A stretch of 64,000 nt of DNA from Apostichopus japonicus (taxonomy: Eukaryota > Echinodermata > Holothuroidea > Aspidochirotida > Stichopodidae), in the NCBI RefSeq assembly GCF_037975245.1, contig NC_092577.1, positions 18,354,398 through 18,418,397 of the forward strand, written 5' to 3'. This document shows positions 55,494 to 64,000 of the stretch, piece after piece. Position 1 is the stretch's first letter. Each line of letters starts with the position of its first letter. The notes below the pieces were generated by a model. That model saw only the letters and a list, made by a program, of their open reading frames with translations, searched no databases and was not told where the DNA came from. A program made the translations under genes and the position numbers.

Positions 55494-56515
55494 TTTTCCT
55501 CATGAGAGTGGATAAGGTGTAAATGATCCAAAAGTTTATTGAATCTTCCGGTATTGTATGTAAAACACTAGCTAGTATTACTTGACTAATCCTAAGTAGG
55601 CCTAGGCTAGGTCTATGCTGTAAATAAAGTAAATTATAAGTAGTGAAAATGTTCAGTATCAATAAATGACTTAGATACTGAATCTGTTAGATAAATAAAC
55701 ACCAATAATGCACAAACAGTTCAGGAAAAGTCATCAATCAATTTTAGGAAAAGTCATGAATCGCATATAGGCCTATACCGGTGGTCCTAAGCTAGGCCTA
55801 CCTTTCATTTCTTAAATTCAATCGACTTATTGTAATTTATAGCGTAATCGGTAAGAGGACAACAGTTAATTCTTGAAAACACACAATTAAGTCAACCCCG
55901 AAAATCCTAAAGCAAACCCACACAATCAAAGGTGAAAATTAACAAATACCAGAGAAGAAACACCTTCAACAGGTGAAAAGTAAACAAAAACACAGAGCTG
56001 GCCAGGCAGAGCACGAGAATTGCACGCACACACACACACCGTCGCCGGAGGCTGCATCATACAGTCCGTTAACCATGAGTTACGCATTATCCACGTGCCT
56101 GTACTATACGTACAAGCGGTTGAGTCCAGTTACACTTGCGCGTTTAACGTTACTTGATACGCGTGAAATTAGACAAAATGAGCTGAACAGCTAGGGGGCA
56201 TGCGTGTGTTAAATTACGAGGCTGGTTCGTAAAACTACATAAATGAGGAATTAAATCGTGTGTATCCTGTAAATATATCGTTTAATTAGTAGCTTCACTG
56301 CAACTTCCATGGCAATGAGTAAATAAAGAATTTAATTTCAATTTCATCTAAACTTACCAGACGAAGACTAATAAATACTTGAAATACTCATAAACTAACC
56401 AATTAAATGTGATTATACTCAGTTATAAAGCAATTGTACTATCTTTGAGTATTATTTTTTTTCTGTGTCCGCACGGCCCTCGTAATTTACGGTTTCAACG
56501 TCATTGGATGCAACG
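55494..56515. other. Spacer between the minus-strand transposon-derived gene and the plus-strand hAT relic
   Basis: Divergent gene arrangement. AGGCCTA/CTAGGCCTA words at 55595-55625 and 55765-55800. A short CACACACACAC run at 56028-56038. No TATA box or other promoter element I would defend. Confidence 0.4.
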
Positions 56516-58015
56516 ATGGAGTGGCTGATGTACAGCGAAGTTAAAACTGGCGCTTTCTGCAAGTACTGCGTTTTATTTGCTCCAGAAGGAGTGGGCGTTG
56601 GAAGCCAGAACTTGGAAAGTTGGTGACACTTCCATTTGCAAAAAGCAATCGAGGAATTCAGGCATCATGAGTCCACCATGTATCACAAGGAATGTCTTCT
56701 CAATGCCCAACATCTTCTATCTGTAGATGATGAGAAGGTAGACTCCGTTGAACTACACTTGGACAAAAGCGCTAAAGCCCACATAGCTGAAAATCGCTGC
56801 CTAGTTGTCCCTGTGATAGAGACTGTCATCCTATGCGGTAGACAAGGTTTGCCACACCGAGGTCACAGAGACTCGGTCCTCTCAATCTTGCCGAAGAACC
56901 TACAACAAATGAACGGGCTCTCCTACGTTACCGGGGAAAGGGAGGCGATCCAAACATTTTGAAGCACTTCACAACTTGTGGCAACAATTCCATGTGCACA
57001 AGCCCTCAAGTACAGAACGAAATAATTTAAAGTTGCAACTTACCTATTCGGAGTGAGATCGTGAAAAGGGTCAACGATGCTCGATGTTTCGCTATCCTAG
57101 CCGACGAAACTACAGACATCTCCGGTATAGAGCAATTTTCCCTTTGTGTGAGGTACATTGATGGGCCAACAAGATGCATTCGAGAAGACTTTCTTCAGTT
57201 TGTTCCTGTGTATGATTGTTGTGGGAAGAATCTGGCTAGGGTAATTGTGGACAGCCTAAACGACTACGGCGTTGATGTGCGCTACCTTCGCGGACAGGGT
57301 TATGATGGGGCTGATGCATGCCATGAGTGGACGCTACAACGGAGTCCAGACGCAAATTGCGAGGGAGTTTCCACTTGCACCCAATGTGCATTGCGCTGCT
57401 CATAGTCTGAATCTCGCTGTATCGGATGCGTGCAATGAAGTTGTAGTCGATAACTGTCTGGGTACGATCGGGGCCGTTTATAACTTTCTGAACACACCAA
57501 AGCGTCAAGCCGTTTTTTCGAAGGCTGTGGATGACAAAGCTCCCAGTGCCAGTAGAATTCGCCTAAAGCAAATGTGTCCCACTCGATGGATCGAGAGGCA
57601 CGATGCTGTCATTGTGTTTCTAGATCTTCTGATCCCAGTGGTAGACACTTTGCGCACGATCTTAAATTGGCAGGATAGAGCGTCAGCGGTTGGTGCTAAT
57701 CAACTTCTCTGTGCCATCAAGAAATCTGAATTCATCATCACGACACATGTAATTGCAAGGATTTTTTCTGTCATTATGCCGGTTCCTTCAGAAGGTAGAG
57801 TCAGATCTTGCTGAAGCAATGAGTTACGCTGTCAGTGTAGAGGATGTGCTGAAAACGATGAGGTGCGTACAGTACAGTTGTGCGTACAGTACAGTGCGCA
57901 GAGGTGCGTACAGTACAGTACAGAGGTCGATGTTGCTATGTCTATGCCACGAAGAGCTGGAAGACAAACTAATAGATGTAACGTGGCGGCAGGTAACCAA
58001 GAGGAGTATGGTTGG
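56516..58015 (+). pseudogene. hAT transposase relic (TTF-type finger, ZMYM1-like)
   Basis: ATG at 56516: GAFCKYCVLFAPEGVG (TTF/BED-like finger), VTLPFAK-like and FRHHESTMYHKECLLNAQ, then VILCGRQGLPHRGHRD, QNEI...LRSEIVKRVNDARCF, AILADETTDISGIEQFSLCV, FLQFVPVYDCCGKNLAR, YLRGQGYDGAD, then YNGVQTQIA, VHCAAHSLNLAVSDACNEVV, CPTRWIERHDAVIVFLDL, and at the end SMPRRAGRQTNRCNV. D in ADETTDIS, the C-H-x-x-H segment HCAAHSLNL and the later region are the hAT core. Frameshifts near 56620, 56965-57050, 57320, 57780 and 57860 plus a GTGCGTACAGTACA repeat expansion (57863-57928) make it dead. Confidence 0.85.
57863..57928. repeat. GTGCGTACAGTACA microsatellite inside the hAT relic
   Basis: Three to four imperfect units of GTGCGTACAGTACAG interrupt the transposase frame before EVDVAMSMPRRAGRQ. 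Confidence 0.8.
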
Positions 58016-58149
58016 CCGTGTGGGTCATAACGTCTGAATGAAACGCGTAAGGTAATTGTTTACGCGAAAAGAATTTGGCCAATCAAATCGCACCATTTCC
58101 CTCGTGAACGTGGGAAGATATTTATATTACACGTAACAATTATGTCTCA

Positions 58150-58319
58150 ATGTGTATGATGGCAAATTCACGACGAATCAATACAATTCACGAACGCCTT
58201 AATCAGACAAGACAAGAACCTGTTTTTATTAGGCGTCTGTTACGTGTTGTGGATGATTGTGTGCGACTATCCTCATCTGATAATGTCCCGAACGAGACAC
58301 TACATTACTGCATTTTAAG
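58150..58319 (+). CDS. Integrase gene exon 1 (putative)
   Basis: First ATG 58150 or the likelier ATG at 58159 (MANSRRINTIHERLNQTRQE). Then PVFIRRLLRVVDDCVRLSSS; donor TTTTAAG|GTATGA. Starts just after an AT-rich flank. Assigned by position and phase, not by motif. Confidence 0.5.
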
Positions 58320-59387
58320 GTATGATGGACCCACAATGTATAGCCTAGGCCTAGCCTAATCCTAGGCTAGGACTTAACACGTTAGGCATAGCTTTTTAGA
58401 CTACTGTAGGCTAGCATAATAGTTGACTGTAATGTATATTACGCATTTTAAAAAGGATTCATACTACAGTATAGTGAGTGCACCGAAGTTCGTGGGGTAC
58501 ATTAAACGCCGCCTTTACGTACATAATATGCACTGTGTATGTTAAAGATGTCGAACATGTTAAAGTGAACGAACTTCGGTCCCCCCATTCTAGCTGCTCA
58601 GAGTGTGCAAAAACAACTCCAATAGCCAGGCCAAAATAGCCATCATTATTTAATTAGGCCTATTACTAAACTTGGCACAATGATGCTTAGGCCTACTTAA
58701 TACTAGGCCTATGCTAGGCTATGTTCAGTTTTTCATGCTTATATTTTTTAACTAGGCCTATACAGTTGGATATTGCAACAAACCAACGATGAATCCTGAT
58801 ATCCTTCGTGAGATTGGGTATATTCACCATATTGACAGCTCTTCGGACTAGTATCGAAAAAGTTAAATTTTTTGCATGTATCGTACAGCGACTGTAGAAT
58901 GAAGAGAAGAATGAATCTAAAGTACAGTAGTGTTCAGTGATAAGGCTAGCCAAGTAGCCTTAAGATATAGTCCTTACATATAGGCCTTACATTAGGGGCC
59001 AACATTTACCTTAGGCCTACACTCAAATAGCCTGTACGATGCGGCATTAATTGGTGTTAAAACTGTTATAAAAATACTGTTGATAAAAATTTCCTGGATC
59101 CACCCTTGTATGTACCAGTCATGATCCTTGAATCCTGATCAGCGCATTAGCCACACGGCCTCCATACTCCACACTATTACACATAAATAATCACCCTATT
59201 CAACAGATGCATGTTTCTTGCCAAGTTGCCAATATAATATTGATGTTGTTATGCACTGTTTAAAAGGATACTATTTTAATCTTTCTTATACATGTGGTAG
59301 AGTAGAATATGATTGTAAAGTGACATCAGTATTCCCTCTACATATGAATAAATTAATTGATCATGTATATCATGTTGTCTTTTAAAG

Positions 59388-59508
59388 ACTTGAAGCATTT
59401 TCCAGCGTGCACTTGGAACTGTTGTTGATGATTGAACGTATGATGACCTCAATGAATTACTCAAAGGACTCATTGAAGAATTTCACAAAGGGAAGCATGA
59501 TAATATTG
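59388..59508 (+). CDS. Integrase gene exon 2 (putative, frame disturbed)
   Basis: Acceptor CTTTTAAAG, donor AATATTG|GTAACT. The 3' half reads DLNELLKGLIEEFHKGKHDN, in phase with the next exon (IVHAGYQAERTF). The 5' half fits only in another frame, so a one-base indel lies near 59440. Confidence 0.5.
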
Positions 59509-59934
59509 GTAACTACATTTTCAACTACATTACACGCTGACTTCAGAATAAAATATTATTTAGAAAAAATGGGCTATTTAGCATGAAAATAATTCTTGCC
59601 CTGTTCTGTAAAAAAAATAAAAAGGGAATATACACATACCAATGTATTAAATACAACAAAACAAAGATTATTTGGTTGCTAAAATTTGGTTGCTTAAATT
59701 CTGATAATTTTGCTGTTCTTACTGTACAAATTTATGAAAAGTATATCTGCTCACTATAGATGACCTACATACATGTAAGAATGAGGCATGCATGTGTGAC
59801 GTGTGCGTCAACATTCCCAACCTGACTTAGCCCGAATAAAAGGTTTTTGTGTTTGACCCTTCTTATTCTCAAATATCTTGAAAAAAAGCAAAATAGCAAG
59901 GGTACACCTTAGTCACTTTAAGACATCTCAGTAA

Positions 59935-60080
59935 CGAGTGTTTCCCTAATTTTAACTTGACCCATGTTGATATCAAGTGACCTTTGACCTCTAAAGAAAG
60001 GATTTACCTACTATATATGAATAACCATCTATTACCCCCAATTTTATGCAAATTGTCACACACATATGTATGCACGGAGC
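59935..60080. repeat. Copy of the dispersed GACCTTTGACCT repeat in an integrase-gene intron
   Basis: AAGTGACCTTTGACCTCTAAAG, TATATGAATAACCATC and CACACACATATGTATGCACG match the arrangement at 27230-28270. Confidence 0.6.
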
Positions 60081-60141
60081 ACACACATAAATCAGCTACA
60101 TTTCTTCACCCTTTTTTAATATATTGCTTTTTGTCTCTCAG

Positions 60142-60304
60142 TTCACGCAGGATATCAAGCTGAAAGGACATTTCAAACAAGAGGGGCTCCAAAATACAAC
60201 AACAGCAGAGACCAACTTTCATTTCTTCTCCATTGTGGCTTTGGCATATCAAGGATATCAGAACTACTGGGAATTTCAGTGAGCACAGTAAAAAGAAGAA
60301 TAAG
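60142..60304 (+). CDS. Integrase gene exon 3: helix-turn-helix
   Basis: Acceptor TGTCTCTCAG, donor ATAAG|GTACCA. Encodes HAGYQAERTFQTRGAPKYNN, RDQLSFLLHCGFGISRISEL, LGISVSTVKRRIR. The G-I-S-x-S-T-V-x-R-R pattern is a resolvase/Myb-like HTH recognition helix. The next exon completes AG|A. Confidence 0.8.
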
Positions 60305-60964
60305 GTACCATGTTGTGTTTTTTCACAAGTTTATAATTTAAAAAGAAATAAACTATAAGCATAGAACTTCAGTGATTGATTTTGATGATTAAGTAAAAAG
60401 TTCCTGTCCAGAATAAGGCTTAATATATATCTTGGTTGGTGGGCAACTATAGCATATGTGTGTGCCTGTCTGTGTGTGTTTCATTGGCTAAATTACATAA
60501 TTTATGCATGTGAAGCAATGAAGCTTTTTAGCATGTTATCATCAGAACCATGTGACTGCTGATGGCAAAACCTTGTAGCAAAGCTAGTGCTTCTCGAAAC
60601 TGACCACTTTTTGTCCATAAAAATATGCCAATTAATTCGGCTAATTTTGCATAATTTGTGAAGGTTAGATGGTACCTATACAACTACACTAAATCAGCTA
60701 TATGCTTAGTTTCTCACCATGTTGCACCTTTCCCCCTAATTCCATGGGATGGGGTAAATGCAAACGTTGACAACATGTATTTTTTAATGATTGGCTAAGT
60801 TTCATTACTGATGACGTAAATGAACTTGACATCTTGACTAGACAAAATTTCGCCCATAATGGTGCAATATTTCAGTTTAACAGAGAGTTCAAAACATGAT
60901 ACTTGCATTGGTGATGACCTTTTAATACAATAGCACTGATGTTTATATTTGATTTTATTCACAG

Positions 60965-61253
60965 AACATTTGAATTACAATCTCAAGCTGAGTATAGTGC
61001 CATAGGTGATGAGGAACTTGACAACTTAGTACGGCAGGATATAAGTGGCAACCATAGGATAGGTCCAAATGCTGTGAGAGCCAGACTCTTGTCACACCAA
61101 CATAGAATTCAGAGATGGAGAGTTCGTCAAAGCATGTTACGAGTTGACCCTGGTGGAGCAGCATTAAGAACAGCTCCATCATTGCAGTGCCGATCATATA
61201 GTGTTGCTGGGCCCAATTCCCTTTGGCATATTGATGGAAACCATACTGGATAG
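60965..61253 (+). CDS. Integrase gene exon 4: linker and first catalytic Asp
   Basis: Acceptor TTATTCACAG; donor GGATAG|GTGAGT. Encodes TFELQSQAEYSAIGDEELDN, GNHRIGPNAVRARLLSHQHR, QRWRVRQSMLRVDPGGAALR, RSYSVAGPNSLWHIDGNH. The family then expects HKLIRW, but the joint to exon 5 (RWKMVIHGG) is short of bases and out of frame by one. Confidence 0.85.
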
Positions 61254-61619
61254 GTGAGTTCAAAGATAAGGTATCATGTATCAATAATTATTAGTGTTTG
61301 CACCGGGTAGCAAAATTAGACTAATCCAAGAAACTGATCATGAAACTGTTCGAACATCTTCACATCATCTGCCTTCGTCATTGTAACCGAAAAGAATACA
61401 TATGTCATTTCCGATGATATGTGGTATGTGTAGCCAAAACCATTTTAGTATGCTACATGTCACTAACATGGCCACAGATATTGACTTTATATATGTGATT
61501 TACCCCAAACTCCCATGTCCCTTCTTATACTCCTGCTACTAATGACCAGCACATACACAAGAATCACTTCCAGTGTTCCTGTCTTGACATATGACATATT
61601 TTTGCATGTTTACTTTCAG

Positions 61620-62838
61620 GTGGAAGATGGTTATCCATGGAGGAATTGATGGATTTAGCAGGCTAATTGTTTTCCTGCATGCATCTAACAACAACAGAAA
61701 AGAGATGGTGTTTGAACATTTTGTCACTGCTACAACTCTCTGTGGTATTCCTTCTCGAACTCGAGTTGATCATGGAGGGGAAAATAATGATATCTGTGAT
61801 GCTATGGAGCTACTCAGGGTGGCATACTCCTATTAGAGTCTATATCAATCCGATCGATTATTCTCCTTCAGGAAAAGTGCCAAAAAGCAGCGGGAGAACA
61901 TCTTTTGTGACCTGTTATCAATCATAATCTAGTTTTTTGTGGCTTGCATGTTCAAGAGCATGAATGGAAGTACATGTGGTGAAAAATTTGGGTCAATTGA
62001 GGCAATTTTAGACCCCTTTAGGCCTCCCAGGAGCAGCGTAGGAAATTTGTTTACCACTGAGTGAAGAGGTTTGTTTACAAGTGACGAAAACTTCCGGCTC
62101 GGATAGCAACAAATCTTCACGGTCATGGTACGGAAAATTGATGGTGCCATGAAAGGCCAACTTGTCAGCTTATCCGGTGATGGGTAGCTTTTAGCTAGTG
62201 AAAACTTCTATCTAGACTTAGAGACCACATTACTTTTGTGACTTAGTGTGTAAGTCAATGGGGCTTTTAATGGGCGTATGCTACCTCAGAGGACCAAACA
62301 GAGGTTCTGCAATACGTGGTCGTAGTGTCCACAACCAACGAATCGAGCGGAACTGGGTAGATCTTTGGAATGGAGCTACACATTTTTGGTATGATTTATT
62401 TCACTTCATGGAACCGAGTCACCACCTAGATGTACATAACCATAGACACATGTGGGCATTACATTACATTTTTTGGCCTCGTCTAAATGCAGAGCTACAA
62501 GCATTTGTAGATCAGTGAAACAACCATGGTCTACGTACAGAAGGTCATGAAACACCAATGCAGCATTTTGTTGGCCATGCTTTGGAACTTAGTAATGCAA
62601 GCTTAACTGCAATGGAGGATATATTTAGATCCACAGATACTCAAGCTGTGTTGTTTCATGGTGAAGAGTGGGATCATCAAGGAATTGTGGCTGTTGATGA
62701 GCTTTGGTGTCCACTGGAAGAGGAAGCCGTGCAGAGATTGAGAGAATCAATCAATCCACGTTCTGAAAACGACCAACTTGGAATTAGTTCATACTTGAAT
62801 GTGCTAACATTTATTCACGAACACATGCAAAGATAAGA
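61620..62838 (+). CDS. Integrase gene exon 5: rest of the integrase core, interrupted
   Basis: Acceptor TTACTTTCAG. Reads WKMVIHGGIDGFSRLIVFLH, GIPSRTRVDHGGENNDICDA, MELL, then MITE 61818-62285, then (R)GPNRGSAIRGRSVHNQRIER, WVDLWNGATHFWYDLFHFME, MWALHYIFWPRLNAELQAFV, DQ, stop TGA at 62516, NNHGLRTEGHETPMQHFVG, and a C-terminal part to TAA at 62836. Removing the MITE and one TCAG restores GAG CTA CTC AGA GGA in frame. Confidence 0.85.
61818..62285. mobile_element. MITE, 468 bp, inside integrase exon 5
   Basis: Terminal inverted repeats of about 24 bp, GGTGGCATACTCCTATTA (61818) against GGTAGCATACGCCCATTA (62285, reverse), flanked by a 4-bp duplication TCAG (61814-61817 and 62286-62289). No coding frame. 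Superfamily not assigned: 4-bp duplications occur in several. Confidence 0.85.
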
Positions 62839-63426
62839 ATGAATTCCTTAACAAGACACACATGTGTGTCATGATTCCTTGTCCTAAGAAATCAATGTGG
62901 GTGACACAGACCAATAACCCCCCCCCACCAATTGGCCACCATTAACCCCCCCCCCATATGACCACAGACACTATTAAGCCCCAGTATGCATATGTGGCCA
63001 GTTTATTAATCCCAGCCAAATATTTTATACTTTATTGATCGCTTTCTGACCCCAGAAACCTCATGACATTATTTATGTCATGAGGTATGTATTAGTTCAC
63101 CCCCCCCAAAAAAAAAAAATTAACAAAACAAGTGACCAAAACAAATTTAACACAAATTTATTTTCTTCGGTTTTTAACAAATATTTCTGAATGTTCAGTG
63201 GAAATTTGACTGTTTTCTACAAACATTGCACCATTTTTACTTGTCATTCGTCAAATGTCTCTTTTTACAATGACTTTTTCCTGGGAGATGCTACTCTTAT
63301 CTATAATTGTTTTGCTTTATAAAACCACAAAACTGCCTCGCCAGCCCATTTAAGGATTAGTCTAGTGACAAATTAAACTGGACTGAAAAAAATAACCTAT
63401 GCAATTAAGTTGGCATATGCAATGTG
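62839..63426. other. Downstream flank, non-coding
   Basis: C runs at 62919-62927 and 62947-62956, the near-palindrome CCTCATGACATTATTTATGT followed by CATGAGG (63058-63084) and an A run at 63105-63118. No gene. Confidence 0.5.
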
Positions 63427-63559
63427 CTTTTTACGTGACCCGCCATGCGGGATACAAAACGTCACGGCCAAACGGCACTACCGAACCATCCCATTCTGAC
63501 AAACGAAACTAAGGTCTAGCGAGCCAAAAAAACATACGCCCGCCGACCTGCAGAGACAA
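63427..63559 (-). mobile_element. LINE 3' fragment (copy VII)
   Basis: 133 bp of the family-1 3' end on the minus strand, starting with the terminal hairpin (GCGGGATACAAAACGTCACG). A 10-bp duplication ATGCAATGTG flanks it (63417-63426 and 63560-63569). It landed in a short repeat area (GTTGGCATATG / GTATGTTGTGAT words up to 63630). Confidence 0.9.
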
Positions 63560-64000
63560 ATGCAATGTGTATGTTGTGATGAGTTGGCATGTTTGTATGT
63601 TGTGATCAAGTTGGCATATGTGTATGTTGCATAAATAGCTGACTCAGACAATTAAAGGGATAGTCTATAGTGAAAATAGGAAATGAACTTAATAACCTGG
63701 TATTACACGTACCTATAGAGTATAGGGAAATCTTATGTGAGTGGGGTATGATTAATGTGTTGGTAGTAAGGTGTGAAGCTGGTAAAATGTGATGGGTGTC
63801 CGGTGGGGGGGGGGACAGGTGGGTAGGGTGATGTTGGGGTTGTATGATGGTAGGTAAGGCTGCATGTGGTATAATGGTAAGGGTTTCCCTCTGGGTTGGG
63901 GATATGGGTTGTGTTGTATACTGATCCCCAGGTGGTTGTCTGCAGAGGGGGTGTGGGCTGGTGAAATGCCTATAGTCAACTATATCACTTTCTTCAACTT
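63560..64000. repeat. TG/GGT-rich simple sequence
   Basis: Imperfect GTTGGCATATGTGTATGTTGT units (63561-63635) and a G/T-rich stretch (63715-63975) with TGTGGTATAATGGTAAGG words. No coding signal; the minus-strand frame at 63752-63979 is a Pro/His-rich artefact of the base bias. Confidence 0.6.

Larger units (their letters stand above)
58150..62838 (+). pseudogene. Integrase-core (DDE) gene with HTH, five exons, disrupted
   Basis: Exons 58150-58319, 59388-59508, 60142-60304, 60965-61253 and 61620-62838 (the last contains a MITE at 61818-62285). Domain order: N-terminal helical part, HTH (ISELLGISVSTVKRRIR), linker, then an integrase core with Asp in WHIDGNH, Asp in RVDHGGEN and Glu in VHNQRIER. 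This is a widespread cellular family in fish, amphioxus, corals and echinoderms (my recollection), related to retroviral-type integrases but not viral. Defects: frame mismatch in exon 2, 2 bases missing at the exon 4-5 joint, MITE in exon 5 and TGA replacing the expected Trp at 62516-62518 (FVDQ-stop-NNHG). The function of intact members is unknown. Confidence 0.85.

Noticed and set aside
61258-61619. Alternative splice joining exon 4 and 5 in frame
   Set aside because: No GT/AG pair near the ends restores HIDGNHKLIRW; a small deletion is simpler.
1-64000. CRISPR arrays, bacterial operons, tRNA or rRNA genes
   Set aside because: No evenly spaced repeats, no Shine-Dalgarno/operon layout, and the only tRNA-like sequence is the SINE head at 41638.

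Overview
This is eukaryotic, intron-bearing, AT-rich animal DNA, about 64 kb and dominated by transposable elements. AGGCCTA/TAGGCCTA-rich tracts, long C/G runs and the mixture of Tx1-like LINEs, a Penelope-like element, MULE, hAT, THAP/P-like and integrase-type genes suggest a marine invertebrate deuterostome, perhaps an echinoderm such as a sea cucumber. That is inference from composition only. I see no prokaryotic, CRISPR or organellar feature, and no virus.

Layout. (1) 1-3061: a minus-strand LINE (copy I, 5' UTR plus three-knuckle ORF1) with a 5'-truncated plus-strand LINE (copy II, intact RT-to-C-terminus frame) inserted in its ORF1. (2) 3062-8320: no gene; short repeats and a 379-bp near-identical tandem duplication. 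(3) 8463-10152, minus: FLYWCH/MULE-like transposase relic. (4) 12662-13995, minus: Mutator-like transposase relic cut by LINE copy III (13996-16544), whose 3' end faces a small LINE fragment (16580-16814) across an AC-rich tract. (5) 19079-24461: the longest LINE (copy V). Its ORF1 belongs to the same family as copy I, but its ORF2 belongs to a second, diverged family. It carries an inverted LINE 3' fragment and an antisense U2-snRNA-like insert. (6) 28415-38686, minus: a multi-exon HECT E3 ubiquitin ligase gene or pseudogene (N-terminal invertebrate G2E3-like region, zinc-finger-like exon, UIM-like exon, HECT N- and C-lobes) whose introns hold a hAT MITE and a Penelope-like element with GIY-YIG endonuclease. 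(7) 40580-41638: a family-2 LINE 3' fragment and a tRNA-derived SINE. (8) 42219-55493, minus: exons of a transposon-derived multidomain gene family (zinc-finger-like part, large transposase-like body, PB1-like domain, C-terminal helical region). It contains LINE copy VI and a THAP-encoding P-like transposon sitting inside one exon. (9) 56516-58015, plus: hAT transposase relic. (10) 58150-62838, plus: a five-exon gene with HTH and DDE integrase core, broken by frameshifts, a nonsense codon and a 468-bp MITE in its last exon. (11) 63427-63559: another LINE 3' fragment with a 10-bp target duplication.

How the parts relate. Few genes look able to make a full protein. Most coding signals are decaying transposases or transposon-related genes, repeatedly used as landing sites by younger elements. 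Seven LINE 3' ends share one terminal hairpin and the tail TAAAAAG(C), without poly-A, and five of seven insert just before AC. Exon boundaries and phases were checked by eye and agree across most junctions of the HECT gene, the transposon-derived gene and the integrase gene. Family names come from recognition of motifs, not from a database search.
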